Shown in pieces: positions 22,135 through 34,500 of a DNA stretch of 52,429 bases. A model generated the notes under the pieces. It made no database searches, was not told the DNA's origin, and saw nothing but the letters and a program-made list of their open reading frames with translations. The position numbers and the translations under genes are program-made. Positions within the stretch are counted from its first letter, which is position 1; each line of letters opens with the position of its first letter. The stretch comes from Thamnocephalis sphaerospora. Taxonomy: Eukaryota; Zoopagomycota; Zoopagomycetes; Zoopagales; Sigmoideomycetaceae. The stretch spans positions 1 to 52,429 of the forward strand of contig KZ992463.1 of NCBI GenBank assembly GCA_003614735.1, given 5' to 3'.

Positions 22135-23114
22135 ATGTCTTCTTCGTCCTCCTCGTCACGTCCCTCCCCCATGTCACTCTATAGCCCGCTGCCAAAGCAA
22201 GCGGTGGAGCATCCAGCTGTGCCAGGCGGCGTGAGTACTGTGTATCGTGCCTGGTGTGGGTATGCAAGCTAATGCAAGTTCTTGCCGGTCGGGTGCAGAC
22301 GACGCCGAGCGACGGATCGACAGGACACTTTGCGGCTGAATATGTGCAATCAGCCATAGAGGCGCCACAGCAGAGTCAGCAAGCATACCGCGACAAAGTC
22401 AAGGGCAAGGTGCTTTCGCTGGAGAATCCGGTTAAAGAATCTGCGGAAAAACGGCGGCGGCGACAGCGTCAGGGTAATGCAAAGCCACAAGCGCTAACCG
22501 CTCGCGAAAAGCGGTCGCTTGGAGTGCATCAGTTGTCGCATGCAAATCGCAGGTGAGCGGCGTCTACTCGGCATCGTTGCAGCTGGCTCTTGCTCAAGCA
22601 GTGCGTCCGTGCAGCTATGCCACTTTTGAGCCACTGCATGCGCTATGGTGTCAGTATATTGCCGAAGTGCGAGGCAGTGGAGGCGGTGCAAAGGCGCTTT
22701 TGCCCAAGCTGCTCAAGGCTGACCTGCATGGCAGCATGCTGACCGGTGAGTTTCATGCTAGGCCGCATAACGATCTACGTGGTGGAGACTAACAAGCGCC
22801 GTGTAGTGACTCGCTCGCGATGCCCCAACTACGTGGGCGTTACGGGCATCATGGTGATGGAGACGAAGAACATCTTTCACATCATTGATCGCCGCAACAA
22901 GCTACGAGGTAGGAGTGAGAATACTCATGTATACATGTGCCTATGGCTATATCGCTAATCTGCACGAGCCATGATAGCAATTCCAAAGGCACACAGCGTC
23001 TTTTCGCTATGTATTCAAGGGCACGAGTATCTCGTATACGGAGACCAGTTTTGTCATCGGTCGGGCGATCGTGCAGCAAAAAAATTTAAAGGGCGGCCGA
23101 CGGTGGATCTCTGA
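22135..23114 (+). CDS. POP4: RNase P/RNase MRP subunit Pop4 (Rpp29)
   Basis: Five exons: 22135-22230, 22299-22552, 22615-22745, 22807-22908 and 22978-23114, giving 239 residues. After a Ser-rich start and a basic segment (EKRRRRQRQG), the family blocks appear: LTAREKRSLGVH, FEPLHALWCQYI, LLKADLHGSMLTVTRSRCPNYVGVTGIMVMETKNIFHI, NKLRAIPKAHSVFSL, and the ending AAKKFKGRPTVDL. This is the Sm-like barrel of Rpp29/Pop4, which binds RNase P and MRP RNA and is needed for pre-tRNA and pre-rRNA cleavage. The last intron has two possible acceptors; GATAG before CA ATT gives NKLRAIPK and was chosen by similarity. Length and ends match the family. Confidence 0.93.
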
Positions 23115-23365
23115 TGTGAACGCTTTTGTTGCCAAAGCGGTCTTTGTGCTAGGCCAAAAGACGTACTGCTATTTTGATAGGTTGCTCTGCGTAGTAGGTG
23201 GCAGAGTTCGCGTGCAAGTGCTTTAAATTGAATGCGTTCTTTGTATTTGTATCCATTGGCTGGTGTGTGCATGAGCGAGTGACTTGTGCAGTTGTAAATA
23301 CGCCAACGGCGAAAAGGTGTTTTATTTGCTGCCCTTCCACTGTCCTTACCACAAACACATTCCAC

Positions 23366-25481
23366 ATGGACCCATACACAGGCAAGCAGACGAGACGTCT
23401 GGGTGCGACGGCGTAGCGCTGACGCAGGTCCTGATGGTCCACCACAGACGACGACGTGGACTACAAGAATACGCTGCTGTATTCGCCCATTCCACCGCCT
23501 GGTGTGCCGTTGGACGACGCTGGTTACAGGCGACGCGCGGAGGATGCCGAACGGCAGTATCGGGTGCGGGCCAAGGAGGAGGAGAGCTCCAAGAAGACGC
23601 AGTTTGCGACGGTATTCACGCTGAACGGAGCCACCGACGATGTGCCGGCGCCCGAGAGCTGGCTGCGACTGCGGATTGCAGCAGTAAGCATGGTGGTGCC
23701 AGGCCAGTGAGCAATGTTGCACCGGCTAAGAGCCGGCGTTGCCAAACACAGCCAGGTCCTGCAGACAAGAACCGATACTATCCGCATGATCTTGCTGAGC
23801 GTGTAGCTGGATTGAAGGTACGTGTACACAGCTTGCAATAAGATGATGTTTGCGCGACATTGACCACCAGACCATTTGTAGAAAAGCATGTCACCTGTGG
23901 ATTCTGTGGTGCTGAGCACGGCGCGCAGTCGCTCCAACGCGTACGAGTGTTTGGGGCGCAGTATCTTTATCAATCGCGCGGCAGTAAAGCTGGCAAATAT
24001 CGATGCTGCTTTTCAGCTAACGGCACAAGAGGCGCGTAGCGTAAGTGGCAGTCTTGAGGCAGATTTGCGGTAAACTGGCCGCCAACGTAGCGACTGTAGG
24101 ATGACGCAAAAGACTGGTACTTTGCTGACCTGTGTGGCGGACCAGGCGGCTTCTCCGGTAAGCTTTCATGTCAGATGGCATGTTTACCAGCTCAACGACG
24201 GATCTCATTGCCGCGTAGAGTATCTGCTTTGGCGACGCCACACCTGGGGTGATCAGGCAAAGGGCTGGGGCATCACACTGAAGGTGGATCCGACGGTGAA
24301 CATAGCATACGACTATGATCTGGAGCGCTTCCACGCGGATACGCTTGTGGGAGACCAGTTTACGGCCGTGTATGGCGACGATCCAACCAGTAATGGTACG
24401 TAGCCGTTGGCAGTCTATCGACGGTGCTGTTGTGCTGGATTCCGTCGTTAACGTGTTGTTGCTCATGATAGGTGATCTATGTGACGAGAAAGTGATGCAA
24501 AGCTTTTCAGAGACCGTCAATCGCGGCACTCATGAACAGGGCGTCAACCTGGTTGTCGCCGATGGAGTAGGTCTGCATGACGGTCTTTCTGCTATGCCTG
24601 TTACTGAAGATGCAGCGATGCGTACTGTGGCAGGGATTCGATGTATCTGGACGAGAGGGAGAGCAAGAGGCTCTGTCGGCGCAGCTTATTTTGTGCGAGA
24701 TCAGCACAATGCTGAGCATCCTTCGCCCAGGTATACACTGTCGCATACTCTCCTCGTGGAACTGGCAACCTGTAGATTGCTGACTTTTCTTGGCGTCATG
24801 GTACATGTAGGAGGCACATTTGTGTGCAAGTTTTTTGATATCACGCAGCCGCGCACAGCTGAGCTGATCTATATCCTCTATCGCTGCTTTACGACCATCC
24901 ACATTGTCAAGCCAGTGACCAGCCGCCCGGCAAATTCGGAGCGGTAGGTTTGCTGGCCTAACTGCGGCCGACATTGAGTTAACCATGATGGTTGCACATC
25001 GATTGGCAAGATATGTGGTGGCAGTGTCACTTCGCGCCAAGCAGCCTGCGATTGTTGAGCATTTGAAGGCTGCCAATGCAAAGATGCACGAGCTCAAGGA
25101 CGCCAAGGACGAGGCGCTCGTTGACATCATTGATCGGCGGCGTATGGAGAATGATCGATCGTTTATGGACTGGCTTCGCCGGAGTAACACAGGGTAGGCT
25201 AGGTATATCGTGATTCTGCTATACTGGCCGCTCACACAAATAACGTTGCGCCCGAAAGCCTTGCAAAGCGACAGTTTGGCGCTCTGGACCTGTTGCTGCG
25301 CCATACTCGCAACCCGTATCCTTGTTTAACTGCGCACCTGCGTTTTCCTATTGGACTGTGTTCTTGACGGTTTGCGCGTACTGTTTCTAGCAACTTGCCT
25401 GTTTGTGCCGACCAAGAAAACATCCGCCTGCACTGCTTTAAACAGTGGAATCTACCGTTGGATGCACGTTCCGCATCGTGA
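23366..25481 (+). CDS. CMTR1-type mRNA cap 2'-O-methyltransferase (FtsJ/RFM fold)
   Basis: Twelve exons: 23366-23402, 23448-23683, 23731-23817, 23882-24040, 24100-24157, 24219-24395, 24472-24566, 24634-24730, 24811-24943, 25011-25193, 25259-25315 and 25391-25481; 469 residues. Core blocks are ARSRSNAYE, FINRAAVKLANID, the SAM site DLCGGPGGFSEYLLWR, KGWGITL, VNLVVADGGFDV, GGTFVCKFFD, and VTSRPANSERYVV. The K-D-K-E catalytic tetrad is complete: Lys156, Asp282, Lys322, Glu359. The C-terminus (IRLHCFKQWNLPLDAR) matches the end of the CMTR1 catalytic region. The enzyme methylates the first transcribed nucleotide to make cap1. The G-patch, guanylyltransferase-like and WW parts of animal CMTR1 are absent. 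The first two introns (45, 47 bp) are less certain. The last intron is U12-type. Its TGA overlaps the ATG of the next gene by one base. Confidence 0.92.
25316..25390 (+). other. U12-type GT-AG intron (75 bp) in the cap methyltransferase gene
   Basis: The intron opens with GTATCCTTG, the GT form of the U12 5' consensus, and ends in CTAG. TTCTTGAC, a good U12 branch box, puts its branch A 23 nt before the intron end, the same spacing as in the Brl1/Brr6 U12 intron. Splicing joins AAC CC to C AAC TTG and restores a peptide running into IRLHCFKQWNLP, which matches CMTR1. Confidence 0.85.
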
Positions 25482-26532
25482 TGGCGATTAAAGCTCCTGG
25501 ACTTGTGTCCAACTGTGTGTCGGTGATTAAAGTATTAGGCACGACATGGCTGTTACCAACACAGCTTTTGCTGCCTACTTTCGACAACATGCAATGCACT
25601 GCATTTCCCGCGCATGTACCCTACCAATCACTAGCATACCTAGCGTGTAGGTACTGTGGCACCAAGCTATGGCGTGGCCGCGGGTCATCGCAAATGCGCC
25701 ATTCAAGCGCCACCGACGACTGGTGGTGCAACAAGTGCAGTCGTGCGGTAACCGTATCGCAACTACAAGCACGATATCTCTTGCGCATGACGGTAGCGAC
25801 ACAGCAGACACTCCGTTCAGGTACTCGGGTGGTCGCTTGTGATGCTTGCGCACACATGGCTGATAGCTTGTTGCAGTTGTCGCGTTTGGGGAGTGTGCAG
25901 GCGCGCTTATGGGCCGCAACGCAAGTGGGCCGCCCGCTCAGCTGGTACTTGAGGAGAACGGAGTATTGTCGAAAAAGCCAGCCTTTGGTTTGCTAGCTCT
26001 GGATCTAGCAGTGTCGCGGAAGGATGCTGGCACTGAATATGTGGTTCGCCGGGGCGCGCCGCTATGGTCTGAAGCAGCCGTGCATGGTGCCTCTAGTATT
26101 GGCGAAGAAAAAGCCAGTGGTTCAGGTAGTGCGCACAGCCGAATGCTGTCCGCCTTGCCGCTACGCTTTGTTGCTGCTTCTGCCTCTGCGCGAAAAGAAA
26201 GCCTAGAGACAAGCAAGGTACCAAAAGATGGCGGCCCGTCTGCACTGGCCTCGCCGAGAGCGTACTCCAAGCTACTACAGCAAAGAGCCGCTGGCTGGTA
26301 TGGGCAGTACGGCGATACTTGCATACGTATGGCTGGCCATGCTACTGCCCATGATCCGGATGCTAGTGCTACTGCCATGCGTACGCCGCATCGTACTAGT
26401 CATGTTGCTGAAATTAACGAGCGCTTCCCATCGCATGCACGCTGGACGGATGCTGATGTGGCGCAGATCGCCGATGCGATCCAGCACTTTGCACTGCTCG
26501 ATCCGGGCGATACGCAATGGCATGATGATTAG
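25481..26532 (+). CDS. RPA1 C-terminal/MEIOB-like zinc-ribbon OB-fold protein
   Basis: Exons 25481-25820 and 25877-26532 with a 56-bp intron in phase 1; 331 residues. A zinc ribbon inside an OB fold is visible: YLACRYCGTKLW, a ~23-residue loop, then WWCNKCSRAV, followed by YLLRMTVA and, after the intron, VVAFGECAGALMGRN. This order matches DNA-binding domain C of RPA1 (YQAC...C..C, YRMILSANIAD, VTCFQESAEAILG), and of its paralogue MEIOB. The protein lacks the A and B OB folds of RPA1, so it is not the main large RPA subunit. The C-terminal half is Ala/Ser-rich with a possible helical end. Single-strand DNA binding is inferred. The start is uncertain: ATG 25481 overlaps the upstream stop, and ATG 25589 is an alternative. 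Confidence 0.72.
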
Positions 26533-26621
26533 ACACGAGCGTTCCCGTAGTTTATCATTGTCGTATAATACATATACTAATGAGCGATCCCTGGCACTGC
26601 CAAAAGACCCAGGCATGTGCA

Positions 26622-29600
26622 TTATGCATCGATAGAGACGATCTTTTCCAGCTTGTCAAGGTCCTGCGGCGCCAATTTGAGAAGCATAGCGAGCACCGGA
26701 ATCAACTGCGGCTGTGGAGCGATGCAAGGGCACTTTGGTCAGCACGCGTATCGGTGCGCCATCATTCACGCCATTGCTTACTCGCTGTCCCTTGAACTCG
26801 ATAAACTTGAACAGTACGTGTCGGAGATACTCCATATTGACCGAGTCCGACGGCTGCGTATGATCAGACAGGCTTGGCGAGTCGGCCGGCGTACTTGCAG
26901 CTGCAGAGCCTGGGTGCGAAGGCGAGCGTGGGCTTGACGCAGGCGGTGCGCGAACAAGCTGTCGTTGCATCCGGCGAACCTCATCCTTGAGCGTCTGTAG
27001 CGGTGCAACACAGGTCAGTACATCAACTCATTGGCATAGTGTCTTCCAAGCGCTACCTACCTTGTTGAGACTGCGAAGATGACTTTCGCGCAGCGTGCTT
27101 TCTTCGAGCTGCGTGTCCAGCGCGTCCTTTGCTTGCGCCGCGTCCTTGATACGCGCTTCAGCCTCATTGAGCCGCTGAGACAGACCAGCATGCGCCTTTT
27201 GCGTCTGCTGGGCGGCCTCCTCGAGTGCGGTCAGCTCGCGAGACATTGCATTACGTTTTTCTTCCAAATGGCGCAGTTCGTCTTCACGCGATGCTGTGGC
27301 AGCTTCAGCCTTTTTGCATGCCTCCGTCGCCTCCTGGAGCTTGCGCGTTAGAGACTGTTCTGCGATACTTGCTGTGGCTCGCAGTGCGTCCAGTTCCTTG
27401 ACAAGCGCCAGTGCACGATTTTCATGGCGATGGAGCTCGCGAGTTAGCCGTTCCTCTGCCGCTTGCGAAGTGGCCTGAAGTTCAATAAGCTGTGTCTTGA
27501 TGCCGTCACACTCGGTCGACTTTTCGCCAAACAGCTCGCGCGAGGTGGCTAGCTCTTCCTCAAGCAGGCCAACACGATCCACCTGCTGCTGATGCAGCTC
27601 ACGCGTTTCGGCCAGCTGTCCGCGCAGCATCTCCAGAGCCGATTGAGCAGAGTCGTATTCAGCACGCTTCACCTGCAGCTGGTCGCTCGTCTGGGCTTCT
27701 TTGCGCTCGAGTGCAGTATGTGCCGTCGTCAGCTCCTCGACGCGCGACCGCAGCTGCTGCCGTTCTGTCTGTTCTTCCTTTGCCTTTTGCGCTGCACGTT
27801 TGACGGTCTCCTCCAGATTCGTGATCACACACTTTTGGCGCTCAGCATCCTTGGCGGCATCCTCACGCTCACGCTGTAGTCGCTCGATCTGACGCTTGCA
27901 GGACTTTAGCGTTTCGACAAGCTTGGTAATCTTCTCTTCGCCCTCGGCTGCGGTAGCTCTCGCTTCCTTGAGCTCCGCGTTAAGACGCTGTTCTGCAGCC
28001 ACCGCAGTCTCCAGCTGTTTTGCGATATCCTTGACGCGACCTTCAGATGTAGCCAGCTGCTCCTGCACCGCCTGAAGGAGCGTCTCAGTTTCCGCCTTTT
28101 CCGTTCGCAAACGTGCAGCTTCTTCCTTCAGCATCCCATGCGCTTTTTCTGCCTCCTGAAGCGCCTGTTCAGACTCTGCCTGCAACTTGCGAATCTTAGC
28201 TGCTTCCTGATTAGACGCGTCACGCAGCTGAGCCAGCTCTTCCGCGCGTGCAGATACATCGGCGAATGCCGTCTTGTGGGCATCTGCCTCCTTCTCCAGC
28301 TCGGCCACTCGCTTTTCCGCGGTGCACAGACGCTCCTCTGCTTGAGTGACAAGTTCACCGGCCTCGCTTAGCTTCTTCTGCAGGTCGGCGATGCTGTCCG
28401 CATGCGCTGCAGCGCTCGAATCGTGTGCCTCAGCAGCTGCGTTATGCGCCTCTGCCATTGAGGTTTCAAGCTCTGCAATGCGCTTCACAGCAGTCTCCAG
28501 ATCCGTCGCTGTCTCTGCTGCTTTTGCTTCCAGGCCCTCCTGCTGCTGCTGCAGGATGGTGATCGTCTTCTCCGCCGTCTCCAGCTTGCGTCGTGCCTCA
28601 TTCAACTCGCGTCGAGCCTTCTTTGCCGCCGTTTTACTCATGCCTCCTGCGTTGCCTTTTTGGTTGCCCGCGTTGTCCGCTTCTTCCAAATCCTTTTCCA
28701 TCTCTGCTAGACGCTCACGAAGCGTAGCCGTCTCAGCCTCCATAGCGGCGCTCGCTTGCTTGTGCGTCTCCTCTAGTGCATCTTTTTCCTTGCGGATCGT
28801 CTCAACCTGCTGTTGTGCTTTCTGTAGCTCTGATATATCCTCTGCGGCGGCCGTCAGGGTTTCGCAGCGCTGACGCAGTGCCGCCAATTCGGCATCCTTT
28901 TCCGCCAGCTCAGACGCGCGACTTTCCATTAGCTCTGTGTTCTTCTCCTGCATACACTGCTGTGCCGTCTCTACATCCTTGGCCAGCGCCGCAGCCAGAT
29001 CATTGACGACTAATGTCTCGGACTGATCGTCAATATCATCAGCTTCCTCCAGCATTAGGGCTCGTACGCTTTGCCGTACGGCGGCCAGCTGTTTGCAGAC
29101 ATTATCTTGCAAATCCAAGTGCTTTTGTTGGTCAGCGTGCGACTCGGAGCGCAGACTTTCAAGCTCGCGTGATGTGGCATCAAGCTGTTCGCGTAGCTGA
29201 TCTACCACTTGCGATGCATCGGCTTGCTCACGAAGCGTCACGGCCTCATCGCGCAGACGCTTGTTCTCCCCTTCAAGCTCATTTGAGGCAGTTTGAGTGT
29301 CCTGCAGCTTCTTTTCCAGCTCAGCAATAGCCGTCTCTGCATCTATATCGCATAGCTGTTAGCACACATGGCCCACTGACTACCGGAACTTGCCCGACAA
29401 CCTCTACTCACTCGACGCTTTGGTAGCGGCATCCTGGCTCTCTTGTACGCGTACTTCCAGCTCCTTTACACGCTGATTCAGCCTTCCGTTTTCTGACTCT
29501 AGGCGAGCTATCTTGTTTTTGCTTGCAGTGCCATCTCGATCTTTGACGGGTTTTAGGCGCGGTGATACAGCAATCACGCCGCCCAGCGGTGCAATCTCTC

Positions 29601-30914
29601 CAAGGCGTGACTGGAGCTCATGCAGTGCCTTTTTCGCTGCAGGAGTATCGTCCAGGAGCGCATCAAGATCTGGCGCATCCGATGCATCAGCACGCAAATG
29701 TACTTCTAGTTCCCGCAGGACATTAACGAGTGGCCGTGGGCCATGCTCTAGAACATCGCAAAAGTGACCGCATGTTAGCCTATGAACCACGTGGAGACGT
29801 CACATGTCGGGTACCGCCGCGACTGCTGTGCAAACACGTACCCTTTTCAGACTGTAACGACATGTGGTCGCTGTTGGCAATCTCACGCTCGGCAGCAGCA
29901 ATCTGGCGCTCCAGGCGCTCACAGCGTGCGGTATGTGCGGCACGTTCCGAATCAAGCTGTCCGCGCAGCACCAGAAGTTCATCGGCCGTTTCTATGGATA
30001 ATGGTTAGGCCTACGGGTGTGTGCGCTATTCTCATCGTCGTGTTACCTTGCTGCGCGCTGGAAAGACGCTGGATCTCTTCCTTGGCCATCTGCATCGGCA
30101 GTGCACCTGATTAGCTGCAGTCCATGCGCATCCTGCAGTAACGCCGGTGTGCAACATCAACGCTTACTTGATTGCGCTCGTTCATGCTGCGTAAATGATC
30201 CTCAAACGCCTGCACGTCGCCAATCCCTTCCAGCGGTGTCACCTCGCGCATTACACCTTCAATGGCCTTTTTCTCGCGTAGAAGCAGCTTGTATGCCTTG
30301 GCAATGTCTGCGCGCAAAAGTGATCGGTCAGATGCAAGCGCCGACCGTTTGGGTGCGTCTGCCGACGACCTACCAGGAAAACGCGCCTCGTAGCGCTGCA
30401 GCTTTTCTAGCTTTGCGCGTACTTCACGGGACATCTCGTTTGTGCTGGTGCTGGCGGTGCTGGTCACCGAAAGACGACGCTCTCGTATGGAACCAGCGCG
30501 CTCGCTCATAACACTAACTCCGTCCACGCTAGCGCGATCGTCGCCAGCAGAAAAAGCGGGCGTTGTAGGCGCACTGGCACTTCCGTGGTCAATATCGTCG
30601 GCATTGGGAGTCAGCGTGTTGGTATTCTCCATTGGCGTAGATTCAGCGCTGGCTGTACGCAAGCCTGGGCTAGAACTCTCTTCCGGCGCTGCCACCTCCT
30701 CAATATCCCTCAGCAGACGCTCCGCTGCCTCCACCGAAGGTGCCCGCAGCCTGCTGTCCTGGGAAAGACTGCGCTGCTGTGGCGGCGACTGCTGGCTTCT
30801 AGTGCGCGCACGCGCAATTCCATTGGCCACAGCACCGCTGGCCTGCTGCAGCCTCTCGCTTTCGGCCAAGTTCTTGACCGTCGTATTTAGACGCTCTTTA
30901 AAGGACGAAAACAT
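26622..30914 (-). CDS. GRIP-domain golgin (long coiled-coil Golgi tether)
   Basis: Seven exons: 30914-30168, 30089-30047, 29991-29842, 29747-29412, 29342-27061, 26994-26782 and 26711-26622; 1286 residues. The N-terminus MFSSFKERLNTTVKNL resembles golgin-97/GCC-type starts and is followed by a Ser-rich linker. From about residue 165 to 1190 the protein is almost unbroken heptad coiled coil (Leu/Glu/Lys/Ala). After a Pro/Ser linker comes a GRIP domain, VNMEYLRHVLFKFIEFK then QLIPVLAMLLKLAPQDL, which contains the conserved Tyr that contacts Arl1. GRIP domains bind Arl1-GTP on trans-Golgi membranes, and the coiled coil captures vesicles. In budding yeast the counterpart is Imh1. The last acceptor could be CACAG or the CAG three bases later. 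The gene is tail-to-tail with the RPA-like gene, 89 bp apart. Confidence 0.93.
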
Positions 30915-31530
30915 GGCTGCGGCGATGTCCGGACCGCGCGGCTATGGATTGTATGAACGCGCAGCGCTAAGCACGCCTAGCCGATGAATTGACGTGCGAG
31001 TGGGCACAGCGGAAAGCTGCACCGCCCAAAACTGAGAAACCGAGCGTGGTGGCGGTGATGCGGTGGGTGCGGCAGCGTGGCGCTGGAACGGGCGGTATGA
31101 TGTTGGCTGAATGAACGGTAAGTGAGGGGGTGGCGGGTGCATAGAAGAAACAGGTGTCGAGTGTGGATTGGTTGCGATGCGCCTGACCCACTACACGCCA
31201 ATATTAGTCGTACTAATGGCAGGATAATTACTATTATTACGCAGCGGCGCCTCCAAACGGATGGAGTCAGGCCGCGATGTGCCCGCCAGAGAAACATACG
31301 CGCCAGTGTTCATGCGCAAAAAGAAATAGCAAGTAGAATTAGCGCGGAAAGCCGGCGCTATGGAAGAAAGGCAATGTAGCATAAGATGTAGCTGCTGCAA
31401 GGGCGGCCAAGGAGCGGCACATGGTCCAGCCATGGCCTACTAATACAAGAGATGTGCATAAGCGCAGTTAGAGAGCAGCTGGCAAGCAGCCATGGCGGTG
31501 GCGACGGCGGCGACCCTGTGTGCAATCCGG
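30915..31530 (-). other. Spacer between golgin and TBC genes
   Basis: No gene is seen. It should hold the golgin promoter and 5' UTR near 30915-31150 and the TBC gene 3' UTR near 31450-31530. Short open frames on the minus strand are Pro/His-rich and look non-coding. Confidence 0.5.
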
Positions 31531-34500
31531 CTAGCGGCCTACAGCCGCCTGTAGCTCCATCTTTTCTGCCTCGGCCATGCAGAGCTGCATCTTCGTGGCC
31601 ACCACTTGCGTCTCCAGCTCCTTGACCTGGCCCTCAAGCTCGGCGTTCTCCATCATAAGTCGCGACTTCCAGCCGATGAGCTCGTCCAGCTGATCCTTGA
31701 CGCGTTCATCGCCCTTTTCGCGCTCATCGTCGAGCTGCTTTTGTAGATTCAGGTTCTCCTCCTGCAGCGCCTTCTCGCGTGCCATCGCATCCTCCAATTT
31801 GACGCGCTCTTGCACCAGCTGGCTTGCAATCTGGCACTGCTCTTCGCTCATCTCGGCCACTTGCTTCTCGGAACGACGCAGATCGGCCTCGAGACGCTTG
31901 CATTCACGGCGAAGACTGTCGATGATGGATTGCTCCGAAGCAAGACGTCGTGCCTCCTGATGATACTCGCAGGCCCACTGGTCCAGCTGCTTTGCGGTGA
32001 CCTTGACGTTGGTTGCATCCTGCACAAGCTTCACCTCCTGGCTCTGGTAAATGTCAAACAGGCCATTCTTGAGAAAGGTGAGCAGATCTTCAAAGTTCAG
32101 CAGCAGCAGCCGAGCACGGTTGGCGCGCATCAAGGCAACGGCGAAGCGATGGAGACTCTCGACTCCCTCGGCAAAAATGATGTCTATGATGCGATAGACC
32201 ATCGACAGCGGGAACTTGTAGGCAAAAAAGGTCATGTACCACTGCGACGCGTACATGGTCGTCTGGATGCCCTGTGCGTTGAGATGGCGCGATAAATCTG
32301 GATGGTGCACCTCAAGCAGCTTCTCGAATTGATACAGTCGCATATGAAGGTCCTCCATGCTGGGAGTGTAGTGGCCACGAAGATTGTAGAACTGCATTAG
32401 GCGTACCAGTGTGCAAAATGCCTCGTCTTCAGCCATCTGTCGTAGCAATGCCAACAGAGTTAGATACACAGCCAAAGAAAAGCAAGTGTGCAGGCAGGAC
32501 ACCGACGGCTATCGCTGTAGTAGACTTACATGGATAAGGAGTGGGCCAACGATGAACGGAATGCCCTGGCAATAGCCAACCTCCTGGTCAAACAGCGAGT
32601 AGGCTCGCACTACGTTGTAGAGTGCATTCTGACCAGCACCGTCCTTGTCGCGAAAGTACTCGTGGTTGGGGAATGTGCGGGGCAGATCCAGCCGAATCAC
32701 CTTTTCGTGAGACGACTCGCGCTTCAGCAGCTCGCTGTAGACCATCTCCAGCTCCGGATCCAGCGCGTGCGAAATCAGCTGCCACACCATACCACGCAGA
32801 CGATCCGGAATGCCAGCCTGGATTCGGCGCGCCACGTTCTTGGGATGACGTTTGACGATGGTTTCGTAGTCGTTCACAAGCTGGCCCCAAAAATCTACAC
32901 ATGCGGTGGTGAGTGCCAGCCCAGCAAATGGCACATTGGCGTGCATGACTTACCCCAGTCAATGTTCTCTTCGCCATCGTCAATGTCGCGCAGCGACTGC
33001 AGTCGGCTGGGATCCACGCGAAGACGTCGCGTCTTTGGGTCCTGTTCCAGCATACGATTCTGCGCATCGAGACGGGCCAGCAGTAGGTCGGCGCCACTGT
33101 CGGTGTCGGTGGTGAAGACAGACCAGAGCGAGGCGCGTCGCTGATGTACCGAGCCTGGAAGCTCCGCCGGACTGGCCAGCAGACCGTTGGTGCCATCAAA
33201 GCTGGGCACAGGCGACACTGGACGGAAAAAGGACGACAGCTTGTTTACCACGCCCATGCGGAAGCTGGCCACCGACTCGGTGGGGGTCGGTGGCATCAGC
33301 GTGTTGGGATCCTTGGGCGATCCCATGTGGTGCACGCCGATGGAAGTGGTGGAGCTGCCCGAGGAACGGCTCTTCTCCGACAGGGCCGAACCATCCGACC
33401 GACGGTGCAGCGATCGCGAGTCGGTGACGGTAGGCGGCCGGTGAGGAAACTCCTCCAGCGAGGTCGGACCTGACTCGATTGAGACATTGTCGGCCAAAGG
33501 AAGTGGCGGCGGACGGTTGGCCATCCGCTCCAGCGCCTGCTTGTCTTGCTCGTCCATCTCCTCATCTTGCTCGTCTTGCTCGTCTTGCTCGTCGTCCGAC
33601 TCTGATCCTTCCTCTGCTCGTGCTGCGGCTGCGGCTGCCGCCGCCTCTTCTTGCGCACGCAGCTTGCCCATGATAGCCTGGATGTCCTGACCGGCGTTCA
33701 GCGCTTCCTGCGTCTTCCGTTCGGCATCTTCCTGCACAAACGACTTTTCACGTGCTTTACCCAGCAAATCAGCCAGATTGGACGACACACTAAGGGCTTC
33801 CTCGATACGACGCGATGTCTCCTCGTCGTCGCTGTCCTGATCCACGTCCAAGATCTGCTTGCTGCTGGAGATGCGAGTTGATCCGTCGGTCGTGAGCTGA
33901 CTATCATCGTTGTCGCTGTCTATCTCGTGCCGGCTCACGTCCAGCATCACTTCGGCAGCCTCATTCTGCAGACGCGACATGAGATCCTTCATGCGCTCGG
34001 CCGCCGACGGACTCGACACCTTGCTGGTATCAGCATCTACTTTTACAGCAACCTCTGGCTCGGAAGTGCTATAGTCCACATCATGCGCATGGTCCAGCTC
34101 GCGGCTTGAACTTGTCACAGGTGGTACATCAGTTTCCTCGTGTCCAAAATCGACATAGGACGGAGTAGGTGGCACCGAGGGCGGGGACAGCTCATTCTCA
34201 GCGTCAATCACCCGCGTGTTGGCAATGTGCAGCGACGCACGCGAAGCAACCGTCACAACGTCGGCGTCTGAATCGTATTCGCCATCATCCGAATCATCCT
34301 GGTCTTCATTGGTGGACGATGCGCCCAGATCCAGCTGCGACCGCTGGCTGCTCAATGCCATGCGCTGTCGGCCGGCTGAACCGCGCGAACTAGGCGGACG
34401 CGGCGCCGCATCTTGCGCCTCACTATCCGAGTCCTCGCTGGGACATGATGAAGTGTCCAGGTTCATGTGTGAATGGCCGGCAAGCGGATGCAGTGGCCGG

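Noticed and set aside
28346-28873. Plus-strand Ser/Ala-rich frame inside the golgin gene
   Set aside because: Shadow of Glu/Leu/Lys-rich coiled-coil codons on the minus strand.
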